The position numbers and the translations under genes are program-made. DNA of 36,585 bases, taken from the NCBI GenBank assembly GCA_026992635.1, contig JALWYU010000098.1, positions 1-36,585 on the forward strand. Reading direction: 5' to 3'. The notes beneath the pieces were generated by a model, which searched no databases, was not told the DNA's origin, and saw only the letters and a program-made list of their open reading frames with translations. Of the stretch, positions 25,118 to 32,979 are shown piece by piece (position 1 is the first letter of the stretch; every line of letters begins with the position of its first letter). This DNA comes from Bacteroidota bacterium. GTDB taxonomy: Bacteria > Bacteroidota > Bacteroidia > JAADEI01.

Positions 25118-25648
25118 ATGGATAGGGCTGTGTTGAAGGGTTTTGGTGTGGACATGCGACGTTTTGCTTTGCGGGTGCATTGTTCGGTGTGTGGTCGCGG
25201 CTTGCGTGCTGTCCAGTGGATGCTGGGTAGCTGGTTAGGTGGCTGTCTTCCCGTGTTGTTTTCGCGGTATTATCGGCGTGTGGATGTGGTTTTGGTTTCG
25301 GATGCGGAGATTGCGCGGTGGGCGGGTTATTTTCTTGGGGATGCCCATGCTCATCCGACGGATATTTTGACGTTTGGGGATTGGGAGGTGGGTGAAGGTC
25401 AGTTGCTCATTGATGTGGCGCAGGTGGTTCGTCAGGCGCCGGGGTATTCTATGCGTGTGTCGTCGGAGTTTTTGTTTGTGGTGGCGCATGGTTTTTTGCA
25501 TTTGCTGGGTTTTCGGGATAGTACGAGGGATTTACGAGAGACGATGTGGCGGATTCAGTCGTTGTGGGTAGAGCGGTTTCCTTCGCGTGCTTTACCTTAT
25601 TTGGAGCGGAGTCTTGTTCGGCATGTGCATGGGAATAGGCGGTCATGA
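25118..25648 (+). CDS. ybeY: Endoribonuclease / rRNA maturation factor YbeY
   Basis: About 176 residues. The family strand VDVVLVSDAEIARWAGYFLGD leads into the HPTDILTF motif. The metal motif is AHGFLHLLGFRD: the first two His are present, while the third ligand position (usually His) is Asp. In my knowledge this HGxLHLxGYxD form is the Bacteroidota norm, so the enzyme is not necessarily inactive. YbeY takes part in 16S rRNA 3' end maturation and 70S quality control. The ATG at 25118 follows GGGGAAGG at a suitable distance; 25154 is an alternative. The stop overlaps the porP start as ATGA, a 4 bp coupling. Confidence 0.85.
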   Translation: MDRAVLKGFGVDMRRFALRVHCSVCGRGLRAVQWMLGSWLGGCLPVLFSRYYRRVDVVLVSDAEIARWAGYFLGDAHAHPTDILTFGDWEVGEGQLLIDVAQVVRQAPGYSMRVSSEFLFVVAHGFLHLLGFRDSTRDLRETMWRIQSLWVERFPSRALPYLERSLVRHVHGNRRS

Positions 25649-26634
25649 TTGTGAAGGGTTGTAGGGCGAAGCGATGTGCAGTGTGGTTGTTGTCGGTGGT
25701 TTTTGTGGGTGGATTGTTTGTTTTTGCGCAGAAGACGGCGCATTGGAGTTTTTTGCCGTTGGCGCCCATGGGTATGCATGGAGGTCCGTTGCTGGATGAT
25801 TATGTTGAGGTGCATGGTCAGGGTCGGTGGCAGTGGGTGGGTATGCCGGGAGCGCCGACGACGTATCTGGTGAGTGGGTCGGTACCCTTGCCAGTAGAGG
25901 GTTGGGGTACGTTGGGTCAGATTCAGCTGGATCGGGCAGGTCCTTTGATGGCGTTTCAGGTGGGTTTGGGGGGTTGGCGGTTGTTGTCGGTGGGTGAGGT
26001 GCCGGTCCGTGCGGGTTGGTGGCTGGGTGTTCAGCATTATCGGTCTACGCCGTGTGATTTGACGTTGCCCTCTGGTCGGTCGCCGTGTGCTGCGGATGAT
26101 CCGGCGTTTGTTCGTTCGCCGACTGTATCTGGTCCGGGAGGGTTTGTTTCGGTATTTGTTCAGGCGATGGATGTGCCTGTGTACTGGTTATGGACTTTGA
26201 GTGTTCAGCGGGTTGTGGAAGGTGCGCCGCGTTTGGCTGGGCGTCGGGTGTCTGAGCCGTGGGTGGTGGCATTTTCGGGGTTTGGTCCCCTTTTTGCGGT
26301 CAATGAGGTTTGGGATGTGTGGGGTGCGTTTTCGTTGTATAGTTCTCGGATTCAGGTTGCTCAGGCGCAGATTCAGGTGTATGGACGTGCGCGTGATCGG
26401 TTGTGGGTGGGTTTGTCCTGGCGGGGTTTTACGGGTCGGACTCTGGAGAGTGCGGGTTTCATTATTGGGGTGACGTTTCTGGATCGGTATCGGTTGTTTT
26501 ACACGTATGAGTTGCCGGTGGGTGTTGTGGGTCGGGGTTCACGGGGTTCGCATGAAGTGTTGTTGCAGGTTCGGTATCCGGTGGTCTGGCGTCAGCGGGT
26601 CTATCCGATTATTTTTTCGCCGCGCTTCCTGTAG
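25645..26634 (+). CDS. porP: T9SS outer-membrane protein PorP/SprF family
   Basis: 329 residues. A signal peptide (hydrophobic VWLLSVVFVGGLFVF, cleaved after FAQ) is followed by a strand-rich, Gly/Val/Trp-rich barrel. The C-terminal pattern AGFIIGVTFLDRYRLFYTYE and GSHEVLLQVRYPV is the usual end of PorP/SprF proteins. The N-terminal part is less typical for the family, so the family call leans on the C-terminus and on synteny: porP directly precedes gldK/porK in the canonical porPKLMN order. PorP/SprF is an outer-membrane partner of the GldK-GldN ring. Its ATG overlaps the ybeY stop by 4 bp; a 200 bp gap follows before gldK. Confidence 0.75.
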   Translation: MIVKGCRAKRCAVWLLSVVFVGGLFVFAQKTAHWSFLPLAPMGMHGGPLLDDYVEVHGQGRWQWVGMPGAPTTYLVSGSVPLPVEGWGTLGQIQLDRAGPLMAFQVGLGGWRLLSVGEVPVRAGWWLGVQHYRSTPCDLTLPSGRSPCAADDPAFVRSPTVSGPGGFVSVFVQAMDVPVYWLWTLSVQRVVEGAPRLAGRRVSEPWVVAFSGFGPLFAVNEVWDVWGAFSLYSSRIQVAQAQIQVYGRARDRLWVGLSWRGFTGRTLESAGFIIGVTFLDRYRLFYTYELPVGVVGRGSRGSHEVLLQVRYPVVWRQRVYPIIFSPRFL

Positions 26635-26638
26635 GAAA

Positions 26639-26666
26639 ATTGTTTTTGTGGTTTGCCTTACCTTAT
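26639..26666 (+). promoter_or_regulatory. Candidate promoter upstream of gldK
   Basis: ATTG, a 16-base spacer and TACCTTAT, directly followed by AGGG, in the 200 bp gap after porP. The second element is close to the Bacteroidota -7 box TAnnTTTG and recurs in other gaps of this window. It starts 4 bp after the porP stop and lies about 170 bp before the chosen gldK ATG. Confidence 0.4.
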
Positions 26667-26834
26667 AGGGATGAAGGGGTGGAGGATGGCTCGGGAAAAA
26701 AATTTGTGAAACATCTGGGGGGGATTTTTCGTCTTTAAAGAGAGTGCAGGGAAAATGGAGGCGTGATGGTTGGGGAGGAGGCGGTTAGGGGCAGGAGGTT
26801 GTTTGGCGAAAGGCGTGGGCAAAATGGGTTTGTG

Positions 26835-28133
26835 ATGCGAGGGAAGAAGGTTGTTGGACAGGTGTTGGGCATGGTTATGGTGGTGGGGTTGGTGGGTTCG
26901 TGTGGTCAGGGTGTACGGATTACGGGTGAGTTGACGGGTGTGCCCAATCGTCCTGTTGTGGAGTACTATATTCCGTTTGGGACGGTGTACATTCCGTCGG
27001 GGGTGTTGTATGTGGGTCCATCGGATCGGGATGTAAATTTTTCGTTGACGGCGCGTTCGCGGCGCATTTCCATTCAGGGCTTTTTTATGGATGAGACGGA
27101 GATTACCAATAATGAGTATCGGCAGTTTGTGTACTGGGTTCGTGATTCGCTGGCGGCGATGATTTTGGGTGATCCGTATACGATTGAGGATGAGGAGGGG
27201 AACATTCGCGTGAACTGGGAGATGGCGATGCAGATAGACTGGCAGAATCCGGAGATCATTTCGCAGCTGGAGGAGATGTTTGTGCCTGAGGAGGATCGGT
27301 TTTGGGGTCGCCGTGAGATCAACACGGGTTATCTGGTGTATTATTGGGAGGAGATAGATTGGCGGAAGGCGGCGGCGAATCGTGCTCGGATTCAGCAGGG
27401 TTTAGAGCCGATTCCGCGTCGTGAGTTGATTATTCGGCACAATACGCCGGTGTATCCGGATACGCTGGTTTGGGTTCGTGATTTTGCGTATTCGTACAAT
27501 GAGCCGATGACGCGGAATTATTTCTGGCATCCGGCGTTTGATGATTATCCGGTGGTGGGTGTTACGTGGGAGCAGGCGCGAGCGTTTTGTGCCTGGCGTA
27601 CGCGGTTGTTGAATGCCTGGTTGGTAGGAATAGGTCGGTTGCCCGTAGATGAGTTTCGTTTGCCTACGGAGGCGGAGTGGGAGTATGCGGCGCGGGGAGG
27701 TCGGTTGCATGCGCCGTATCCGTGGGGTGGTCCGTATGTTCGGAATGCGAAGGGTTGCATATTGTTGAATTTCAAGCCCATGAGGGGTAATTATCCGGAG
27801 GATGGGGGGTTGTATACGGTTCGGGCGGATGCATATTATCCGAATGATTTTGGTTTGTGGAATACGGTGGGGAATGTGGCGGAGTGGACGCTGGATGCGT
27901 ATGATGAGAATGCGTATTCGTTCACGCATGATCTGAACAGTTATCTGCCGTATATACCGAAGCCGGATGATCCGCCCACGTTGAAGCGGAAGGTGATTCG
28001 CGGGGGTTCGTGGAAGGATATTGTTTATTTCTGTCAGACGGGCACACGTTCGTACGAGTACATGGACAGTGCGAAGAGTTTCATTGGCTTTCGGTGTGTG
28101 TCCACGTTTTTGGGTCGTTCCATTAATGATTAG
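26835..28133 (+). CDS. gldK: T9SS ring lipoprotein GldK/PorK
   Basis: About 432 residues. The start is fixed by a lipoprotein signal peptide (MRGKKVVGQVLGMVMVVG, then LVGSC with the lipid-bearing Cys). The rest is an FGE-sulfatase (formylglycine-generating-enzyme-like) fold: DETEITNNEYRQFV, then VGVTWEQARAFCAWRTRLL, RLPTEAEWEYAARGG, GNVAEWTLDAYD, IRGGSW and GFRCV. GldK/PorK uses this fold structurally; with GldN it forms the periplasmic ring under the outer membrane in the T9SS. The frame extends 24 codons upstream, but that part is not signal-like. It is separated by 200 bp from porP and 142 bp from gldL, unusually wide for this window. Confidence 0.93.
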   Translation: MRGKKVVGQVLGMVMVVGLVGSCGQGVRITGELTGVPNRPVVEYYIPFGTVYIPSGVLYVGPSDRDVNFSLTARSRRISIQGFFMDETEITNNEYRQFVYWVRDSLAAMILGDPYTIEDEEGNIRVNWEMAMQIDWQNPEIISQLEEMFVPEEDRFWGRREINTGYLVYYWEEIDWRKAAANRARIQQGLEPIPRRELIIRHNTPVYPDTLVWVRDFAYSYNEPMTRNYFWHPAFDDYPVVGVTWEQARAFCAWRTRLLNAWLVGIGRLPVDEFRLPTEAEWEYAARGGRLHAPYPWGGPYVRNAKGCILLNFKPMRGNYPEDGGLYTVRADAYYPNDFGLWNTVGNVAEWTLDAYDENAYSFTHDLNSYLPYIPKPDDPPTLKRKVIRGGSWKDIVYFCQTGTRSYEYMDSAKSFIGFRCVSTFLGRSIND

Positions 28134-28144
28134 CTGGGGTTGCG

Positions 28145-28152
28145 TACTTTAC
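28145..28152 (+). promoter_or_regulatory. Promoter-like octamer in the gldK-gldL gap
   Basis: TACTTTAC, 12 bp after the gldK stop, is a variant of the TAYCTTAY octamer that recurs in this window and resembles the Bacteroidota -7 box. No convincing TTTG lies at the expected upstream distance. It precedes the half-site cluster in the same gap. Confidence 0.25.
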
Positions 28153-28161
28153 AGGAAAATC

Positions 28162-28245
28162 GGTCAAAAAGTTTTGGTTTTTGGGGTTGACATGTCAGGT
28201 TGGTTTTGGCAAGTTGGAAATTTGTGGTGGTCAAAGTCAGGTCAA
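28162..28245 (+). promoter_or_regulatory. Half-site cluster and palindrome between gldK and gldL
   Basis: GGTCAA occurs at 28162, 28229 and 28240, the last two exactly 11 bp apart (one helical turn). Between them TGACATGTCA (28188-28197) is a perfect 10-bp palindrome, and GTCAGGT occurs at 28194 and 28236. Such spacing is typical of regulator binding sites. No regulator is identified. The palindrome centre is about 83 bp before the gldL ATG. Confidence 0.4.
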
Positions 28246-28275
28246 GGCAAAGGGAACTGTTAAATAGGGCGTGCC

Positions 28276-29253
28276 ATGTTTCGGCGGGTCATTTTGTTCT
28301 TTCAGACTTACACGGGGTTGCGCATTAAGAATGCCATCATTGGAGGAGGTGCGTCGATTGTGTTGATTGGTGCGTTGTTCAAGATCATGCACTGGCCGCT
28401 GGCGGATGTGTTGCTGCCCATAGGGATGATCACGGAGGCGTTTATTTTCTTCTTTCAGGGTGTGATTTTGCCGCCGCACAAGGATTATCACTGGGAGAAG
28501 GTATTTCCAGGTCTGGATATTGCGCCTGAGCTGGAAGAGGAGCTGGAGGAAGGCGAGGTAGAGGCGATGGGTGCATTCGCGCCTGGCAAGGGTGTTTCGC
28601 CGATTCAGGCGTTGTTACAGCAGCCGCAGTTGCCGCCTGAGTCTTTGGAGCGGTTGAAGGAGGCGATTCATCGGTTGGGTGAGACGATGGAGCAGTTGCG
28701 GGATGTAACGGATGCTTCGGTGGCGACGAAGGAGTTCACGGAGAAGACACGGGAGGTGACGTCGCTGATGTCGGAGATGGAGGATGCGTATCGGGAGGCG
28801 GTGGCATCTATGGAGGAGCTGGCGCGCTCCAGTGAGGTTACGCGGGAGTATCGTGAGGGGATGGAGCAGTTGTCGGGAGCGGTGAAGGAGTTGAGTGAGT
28901 TGTATCCGCAGGAGCGTGATCATTTACGTGAGCGCTTAGAGGCGCAGGAGCAGTTGATTGAAGCGGCGAAGGTTGCCACGCGCAATTTGCAGCATTTTGC
29001 GAGTGGGACGTCTGCGCTATCTGAGCACTTAGAGGCGTTTCATGAGCGGTTGCAGCATGCGACGGCGGATGGCAATTCCTTTGCCGCGCTATTAGAGCAG
29101 ATGCAGTCGCTTTCTGAGGATTTGCAAAAGGTTGTAGAGGCGACGCGTCAGTATCGTGAGGGGATGACGCAGCTTGCTCAGCACATATCAACGTTGAATC
29201 GGATTTATGGGGGTATGGTTTCGGCGCTGGGCATTCAACAGACTCAGCAGTAG
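28276..29253 (+). CDS. gldL: T9SS motor inner-membrane protein GldL/PorL
   Basis: 325 residues. Two N-terminal membrane helices (about 19-36 and 43-62) carry the family motif IGALFKIMHWPLADVLLPIGMITEAFIFFF, given here as two parts: GALFKIMHWPLA with Lys36/His39, and GMITEAFIFFF with Glu54, the membrane glutamate associated with proton flow. The long cytosolic part (about 70-325) is mostly charged helix and likely coiled coil. It is longer than Flavobacterium GldL and near PorL in size. GldL forms the pentameric stator around a GldM dimer and powers secretion by the proton gradient. Gap of 98 bp to gldM. Confidence 0.95.
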   Translation: MFRRVILFFQTYTGLRIKNAIIGGGASIVLIGALFKIMHWPLADVLLPIGMITEAFIFFFQGVILPPHKDYHWEKVFPGLDIAPELEEELEEGEVEAMGAFAPGKGVSPIQALLQQPQLPPESLERLKEAIHRLGETMEQLRDVTDASVATKEFTEKTREVTSLMSEMEDAYREAVASMEELARSSEVTREYREGMEQLSGAVKELSELYPQERDHLRERLEAQEQLIEAAKVATRNLQHFASGTSALSEHLEAFHERLQHATADGNSFAALLEQMQSLSEDLQKVVEATRQYREGMTQLAQHISTLNRIYGGMVSALGIQQTQQ

Positions 29254-29351
29254 GTTGGTTTGTTGGGCGTGGGAGGGGGTCGTCTTGGTCGTGGTTGTGT
29301 TTGTGAAAAGGTTTTGAAGAGGGCGAGTCAGAGGCTTAAAACCCGGGAAGG

Positions 29352-30974
29352 ATGGGCATTCCGAAGGACCCGCGTCAGCAGATGATCAACTTGATGTACC
29401 TGGTGTTGACGGCGTTGCTTGCTTTGAATGTGTCTGCGGAGGTTCTGGAGGCGTTTTACAAGGTGAATCGTGGTATTCAGGCGTCTACGTTAGCGATTCT
29501 GGGTAAGAATTCCTGGACGTATACGATGTTGCAGGCGCAGATGGCGATTGATCCGAAGCGAGTTCGGCCTTTGTATGAGAAGGCGGAGGAGGTTCGTCGC
29601 AAAGTAGATAGTTTTGAGCGGTATGTTCGGCAGTTGCGCTGGGAGATTATTAAGGAGAGTGGGGGGTACGAATCGGAGGATACGACCAAGTTGAAGAATC
29701 CCAAGCATACGGATGCGGCGTCCATTGTGATGATTACGAAGGGTCGTGGTAAGGAGTTGCAGGCGCGGATAAATCGGTTGCGGAAAGAGTTGCTTGACAT
29801 TGTGGCGTCGGTGGATTCCAGTGCGGTGGATATGATGGCGCGTCGCATTACGTTGAAAGCGGAGGATCCGAAGAACGATCCGAGTAATCGGAACTGGGTG
29901 GAGTACAATTTTCAGATGATGCCGAGTGTGGCGGCGGTGGTGATTTTGAATCAGATCATCAATGATGCGCGGACTGCGGAGGCAGAAGTGATTAACTTTT
30001 TGTTGAGTCGGATTGGTGCGGGTCAGTTCCGGTTTGATAAGCTGGTGGCGCGGGTTGTGCCCAATTCCAATTACATTTTGATTGGTGATGAGTTCAAGGC
30101 GGATATTTTTGTGGCGGCGATGAGTACGACGCAGTTGCCGCAGATCTATATTGGCAAGTTGAAGGAGGAGCTGTTGATTTTGGATACGACGACGGGTTTG
30201 TACCGGGAGGTGTACAGGAATCCGTTGGTGGAGATTCACGATACGGTGACGGAGTTTCGTGGTGGGAGTGGGATCTTTCGTCAGAAGCCGACGAGTCCGG
30301 GTGAGTACTCGTACGAGGGAGCGGTTCAGCTGGTTAAGCCCAGTGGGGATACGGTATGGTTTCCGTTTCGGTTCAGTTATCAGGCGTCTCGTCCGCTGGC
30401 GGTGATTTCGCCCACGAAGATGAACGTGCTGTATATGGGTGTGGATAATCCGCTGGAGATTTCTGTTCCGGGCTATCCGGCGGAAGATGTGATTGCGGTG
30501 ATTTCGCAGGGGTCGATACGTCGGGTACGAGGTGCGACGTGGCATGCGCGTGTGCGGAAGCCTGGGAAGGCGAAGGTAACGGTGTATGTGAAGACGCCGG
30601 ATGGAGGCAAGCGGTTAGTGGGGTCTATGGAGTTTCGTGTGAAGCGGATTCCGGATCCGCAGCCGATGATCGGGAATTTGAAGCCGGGTAAGGTACGTGC
30701 GTCGGTGTTTAAGGCGCAGAGGGGTGTGATTGCGGATCCTGGCGATTTCCTGTTTGATGTTCGGTTTAAGGTGTTGAGTTTTGAGATGGTGTATAAGCCG
30801 AAGCGAGGTGAGGCGATTAAGGTTCGTGCGAAGGGTCCGTTGTTCAATCAGCGGATGAGGCAGTTGATTCAGCGTGCGCGGCCTGGCGATAGTTTTTCTT
30901 TTTATGAGATTCGGGTGTTGGCGCCGGACGGTACGACGCGTGTTCTTTCGGGCATTTCTTACGAACTCATTTAA
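29352..30974 (+). CDS. gldM: T9SS motor protein GldM/PorM
   Basis: 540 residues. The N-terminal sequence PKDPRQQMINLMYLVLTALL and the following ALNVSAEVLEAF is the GldM hallmark: a short cytosolic arm and one membrane helix that sits within the GldL ring. The long periplasmic part has an initial helical domain (about 35-225) followed by beta-sandwich domains (about 226-540), as in known GldM structures (D1-D4). It transmits torque from GldL to the GldK/GldN ring. GGGAAGG lies directly before the ATG. gldN follows after 14 bp. Confidence 0.96.
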   Translation: MGIPKDPRQQMINLMYLVLTALLALNVSAEVLEAFYKVNRGIQASTLAILGKNSWTYTMLQAQMAIDPKRVRPLYEKAEEVRRKVDSFERYVRQLRWEIIKESGGYESEDTTKLKNPKHTDAASIVMITKGRGKELQARINRLRKELLDIVASVDSSAVDMMARRITLKAEDPKNDPSNRNWVEYNFQMMPSVAAVVILNQIINDARTAEAEVINFLLSRIGAGQFRFDKLVARVVPNSNYILIGDEFKADIFVAAMSTTQLPQIYIGKLKEELLILDTTTGLYREVYRNPLVEIHDTVTEFRGGSGIFRQKPTSPGEYSYEGAVQLVKPSGDTVWFPFRFSYQASRPLAVISPTKMNVLYMGVDNPLEISVPGYPAEDVIAVISQGSIRRVRGATWHARVRKPGKAKVTVYVKTPDGGKRLVGSMEFRVKRIPDPQPMIGNLKPGKVRASVFKAQRGVIADPGDFLFDVRFKVLSFEMVYKPKRGEAIKVRAKGPLFNQRMRQLIQRARPGDSFSFYEIRVLAPDGTTRVLSGISYELI

Positions 30975-30988
30975 AAAATTGGGTGGTC

Positions 30989-31870
30989 ATGCGGAGTTGT
31001 TGTGGGGTTTGGTTTTGGTTAGTCAGGTGGGCTGGTCGGATTGCGGGTGTGTTGAGTTTGGTTGGGCTGGTTGGGGGTTGGGGTTGGGTGCTGGTTGCCC
31101 AGCAGATGCAGCCGCAGGTTCGGGATGGTGCGTATGATCGCGATCGGACTAAGCAGAGGCGGGTGATTCCGTATGCGTACTTACGGGAGGCGGATGTGTT
31201 TTGGGAGAAGCGGATCTGGCGGGATATTCATGTGAAGGTGAATGAAAAGACGTATGCGAGCAAGGTGAATTTGATTTTTGCGTATCCGAAGCGTCCATTC
31301 AGTCAGATTTTGTGGGAGGCGGTGATGTCAGGTGAGATCACGGCGTATGATGCGCTCAGTGATGAGTTCACTATTCCGCTGACGCCCTCCGAAGTTCAGG
31401 ATCTGTATATGAAGGAGGATACGCAGTGGGTTACGGATCCGATTACGGGTGAGGAGGTGATGGAGATTGTTCGGGATTCATTCAATCCGGAGTATGTGAG
31501 CAAATACCGGATTAAGGAGGACTGGATTTTTGACAAGCATCATTCCATGATGTATGTGCGGATTATTGGGATTTGTCCGTATTATTATGAGGTGGAGAAG
31601 CAGGAGGCGTTTCCGATGTTCTGGTTGTACTATCCGGATTTGCGGCATGTTCTGGTGAATGAAGAGGCGTTTAATGTTCGGAATGATGCGTTTCGTCCGT
31701 CGTGGGATGATATCTTTGAGCGTCGGTTTTTTGAGAGCATCATTGTGAAGGAGTCCAATGTGTACGATAGGTATATTGAGGAGTATTTGACGGGGATGGA
31801 TGCGCTGTATGAAGGTGAGCGGATTCAGCGTCGTATTCTGGACTTTGAGGAGTTTTTGTGGTCGTATTGA
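30989..31870 (+). CDS. gldN: T9SS ring protein GldN/PorN
   Basis: About 293 residues. The signal peptide ends near VLVAQQ. The mature protein shows the GldN pattern: VIPYAYLREADVFWEKRIWRDI early, then NLIFAYPKRPFSQILWEA, YRIKEDWIFDKHHSMMYVRI, GICPYYY and FWLYYPDLRHVL. GldN binds GldK to make the periplasmic ring of the T9SS. A GTG at 30983 is a possible start two codons before the chosen ATG. Its 3' end overlaps that of the convergent FemAB/GNAT-like gene by 46 bp. It is the last gene of the T9SS run. Confidence 0.95.
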   Translation: MRSCCGVWFWLVRWAGRIAGVLSLVGLVGGWGWVLVAQQMQPQVRDGAYDRDRTKQRRVIPYAYLREADVFWEKRIWRDIHVKVNEKTYASKVNLIFAYPKRPFSQILWEAVMSGEITAYDALSDEFTIPLTPSEVQDLYMKEDTQWVTDPITGEEVMEIVRDSFNPEYVSKYRIKEDWIFDKHHSMMYVRIIGICPYYYEVEKQEAFPMFWLYYPDLRHVLVNEEAFNVRNDAFRPSWDDIFERRFFESIIVKESNVYDRYIEEYLTGMDALYEGERIQRRILDFEEFLWSY

Positions 31871-32868
31871 GGTGGGAGGCAGGTTTGCTGTAGTTTGGTG
31901 AGAAGTGTTTGCCGGAGCGTGTGGGTGAGTTTGAGGAGGGGGTGTTGCCACCAGGTGAAGTGGATGAGTGGATAGGGTTGGGCGCCCCAGGATTGGAAGT
32001 AGCGTGCGGGTCCGGGGAGTTCTGAGCCCAGGAAGTCTACAGTGTGGATACCGAGTTGTTGCCAGTGGTGGAGTAGGTGGTAGATCAGCCAGGTGGTTGC
32101 GTGGTATTTGTAGGCGAGAGGTTGGGCGGGCGCGAGCCAGTACCAGACGGTTCGTGTAGTGGGGATGTGTATCCAGGCGAGGGCGGCAAGGAGTGTTTTG
32201 TGGTGGTAGACGCCGGTGGTGTGCAGCCAGTGGTGGTGGCGGAGTCGTGAGGCGATCTGTCGGATCATGGAAGCGGACCGGGCTGTAAGATAGCGTCTTT
32301 GGTGAGCGTGCGTCAGGAAGAGTTTCCAGAATTCACTGAATTTCAGATTGAATTCAAGGGAGAGGGGAAGCTGTTGGGCGATGCGTAGTGTGCGTTGTCG
32401 TTGTTTGTGGAGCTGGTTGTAGAGCTGTTCGGGGTCTGGGGGGATGGTAAGCCGGTAGGTACGGCTGAGGTAGAGGCGTGTGGGATGTTGAGTGGGTAGA
32501 GTTTGTGGGGGTTGTTGCCAGCCGGGTAGTGCGATTCGGATTTGACCGTGTGGAGCGAGTTGGGTAAGGGTTTGCCAGAAGGTGTGGGGGATGGGTAGGT
32601 CGGGTGTTTGTGTGAGGATGGGGAGGTAGTAGATGCCATGGGGCAGGTAGATGTAAGGGAGCCAGCCAAATTTGTGGTTCAGGAAGAGGGGGAGTGCAAT
32701 GGATGGGTTATGGGTGTTGTGGATGAGTACGCCCCAGGGTTTGAAGAGGTCCAAGATGAAGGAAAAGCAGAAGGGGGAGGGGTTCCAGCTGTTGAGGACG
32801 GATTGGTTCCAGAGGTTGGGGTTGATGTGATTGTGGAGGAGGAAGTGCCGGGGTGTGGTGGCGGTCAT
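31825..32868 (-). CDS. FemAB/GNAT-like acyltransferase family protein
   Basis: 347 residues. It looks like a Bacteroidota protein of the GNAT/FemAB superfamily: an N-terminal half with paired strands (WGVLIHNTHNPSIALPLFLN, then FGWLPYIYLPHGIYYLP), and a C-terminal half with RSASMIRQIASRLRHHHWLHT, ALAWIHIPTTRTVWYWLAPA and VDFLGSELPGPARYFQSWGA, a typical end for this fold. Substrate unknown; relatives act on peptidoglycan side chains or acylate small molecules. The composition is very rich in His, Thr, Gln, Pro and Leu, matching the G+T bias of the opposite strand. Convergent overlap of 46 bp with gldN. Confidence 0.6.
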   Translation of the reverse strand: MTATTPRHFLLHNHINPNLWNQSVLNSWNPSPFCFSFILDLFKPWGVLIHNTHNPSIALPLFLNHKFGWLPYIYLPHGIYYLPILTQTPDLPIPHTFWQTLTQLAPHGQIRIALPGWQQPPQTLPTQHPTRLYLSRTYRLTIPPDPEQLYNQLHKQRQRTLRIAQQLPLSLEFNLKFSEFWKLFLTHAHQRRYLTARSASMIRQIASRLRHHHWLHTTGVYHHKTLLAALAWIHIPTTRTVWYWLAPAQPLAYKYHATTWLIYHLLHHWQQLGIHTVDFLGSELPGPARYFQSWGAQPYPLIHFTWWQHPLLKLTHTLRQTLLTKLQQTCLPPQYDHKNSSKSRIRR

Positions 32869-32887
32869 GGTTTTGGTGGCTTACCGA

Positions 32888-32929
32888 TATAAGGGAACTT
32901 ACGCTCTTTGCTTGTTGTTTTTCCTTATG
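32888..32929. promoter_or_regulatory. Two opposed promoter-like elements in a divergent gap
   Basis: The 111 bp gap between the FemAB-like gene (-) and the lipoprotein gene (+) holds TTCCCTTATA on the minus strand (32888-32897) and TTTCCTTATG on the plus strand (32920-32929), each pointing to its own gene. Both resemble the CCTTA(T/C) core seen upstream of gldK and dxr. Neither has a canonical TTTG box at the usual distance. Confidence 0.3.
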
Positions 32930-32979
32930 AAGGGCGTTTGGCAGGTTGGCAAAGGGAACAGGCGGGAAATAGGGTAGTG

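Noticed and set aside
27402-27929. Minus-strand open frame opposite gldK
   Set aside because: Ile/Arg/Pro-rich shadow of gldK with no recognisable domain.
29490-30545. Long minus-strand open frame (351 codons) opposite gldM
   Set aside because: It is the complement of gldM; the product is Arg/His/Leu-rich low-complexity sequence without family features, and gldM is unmistakable.
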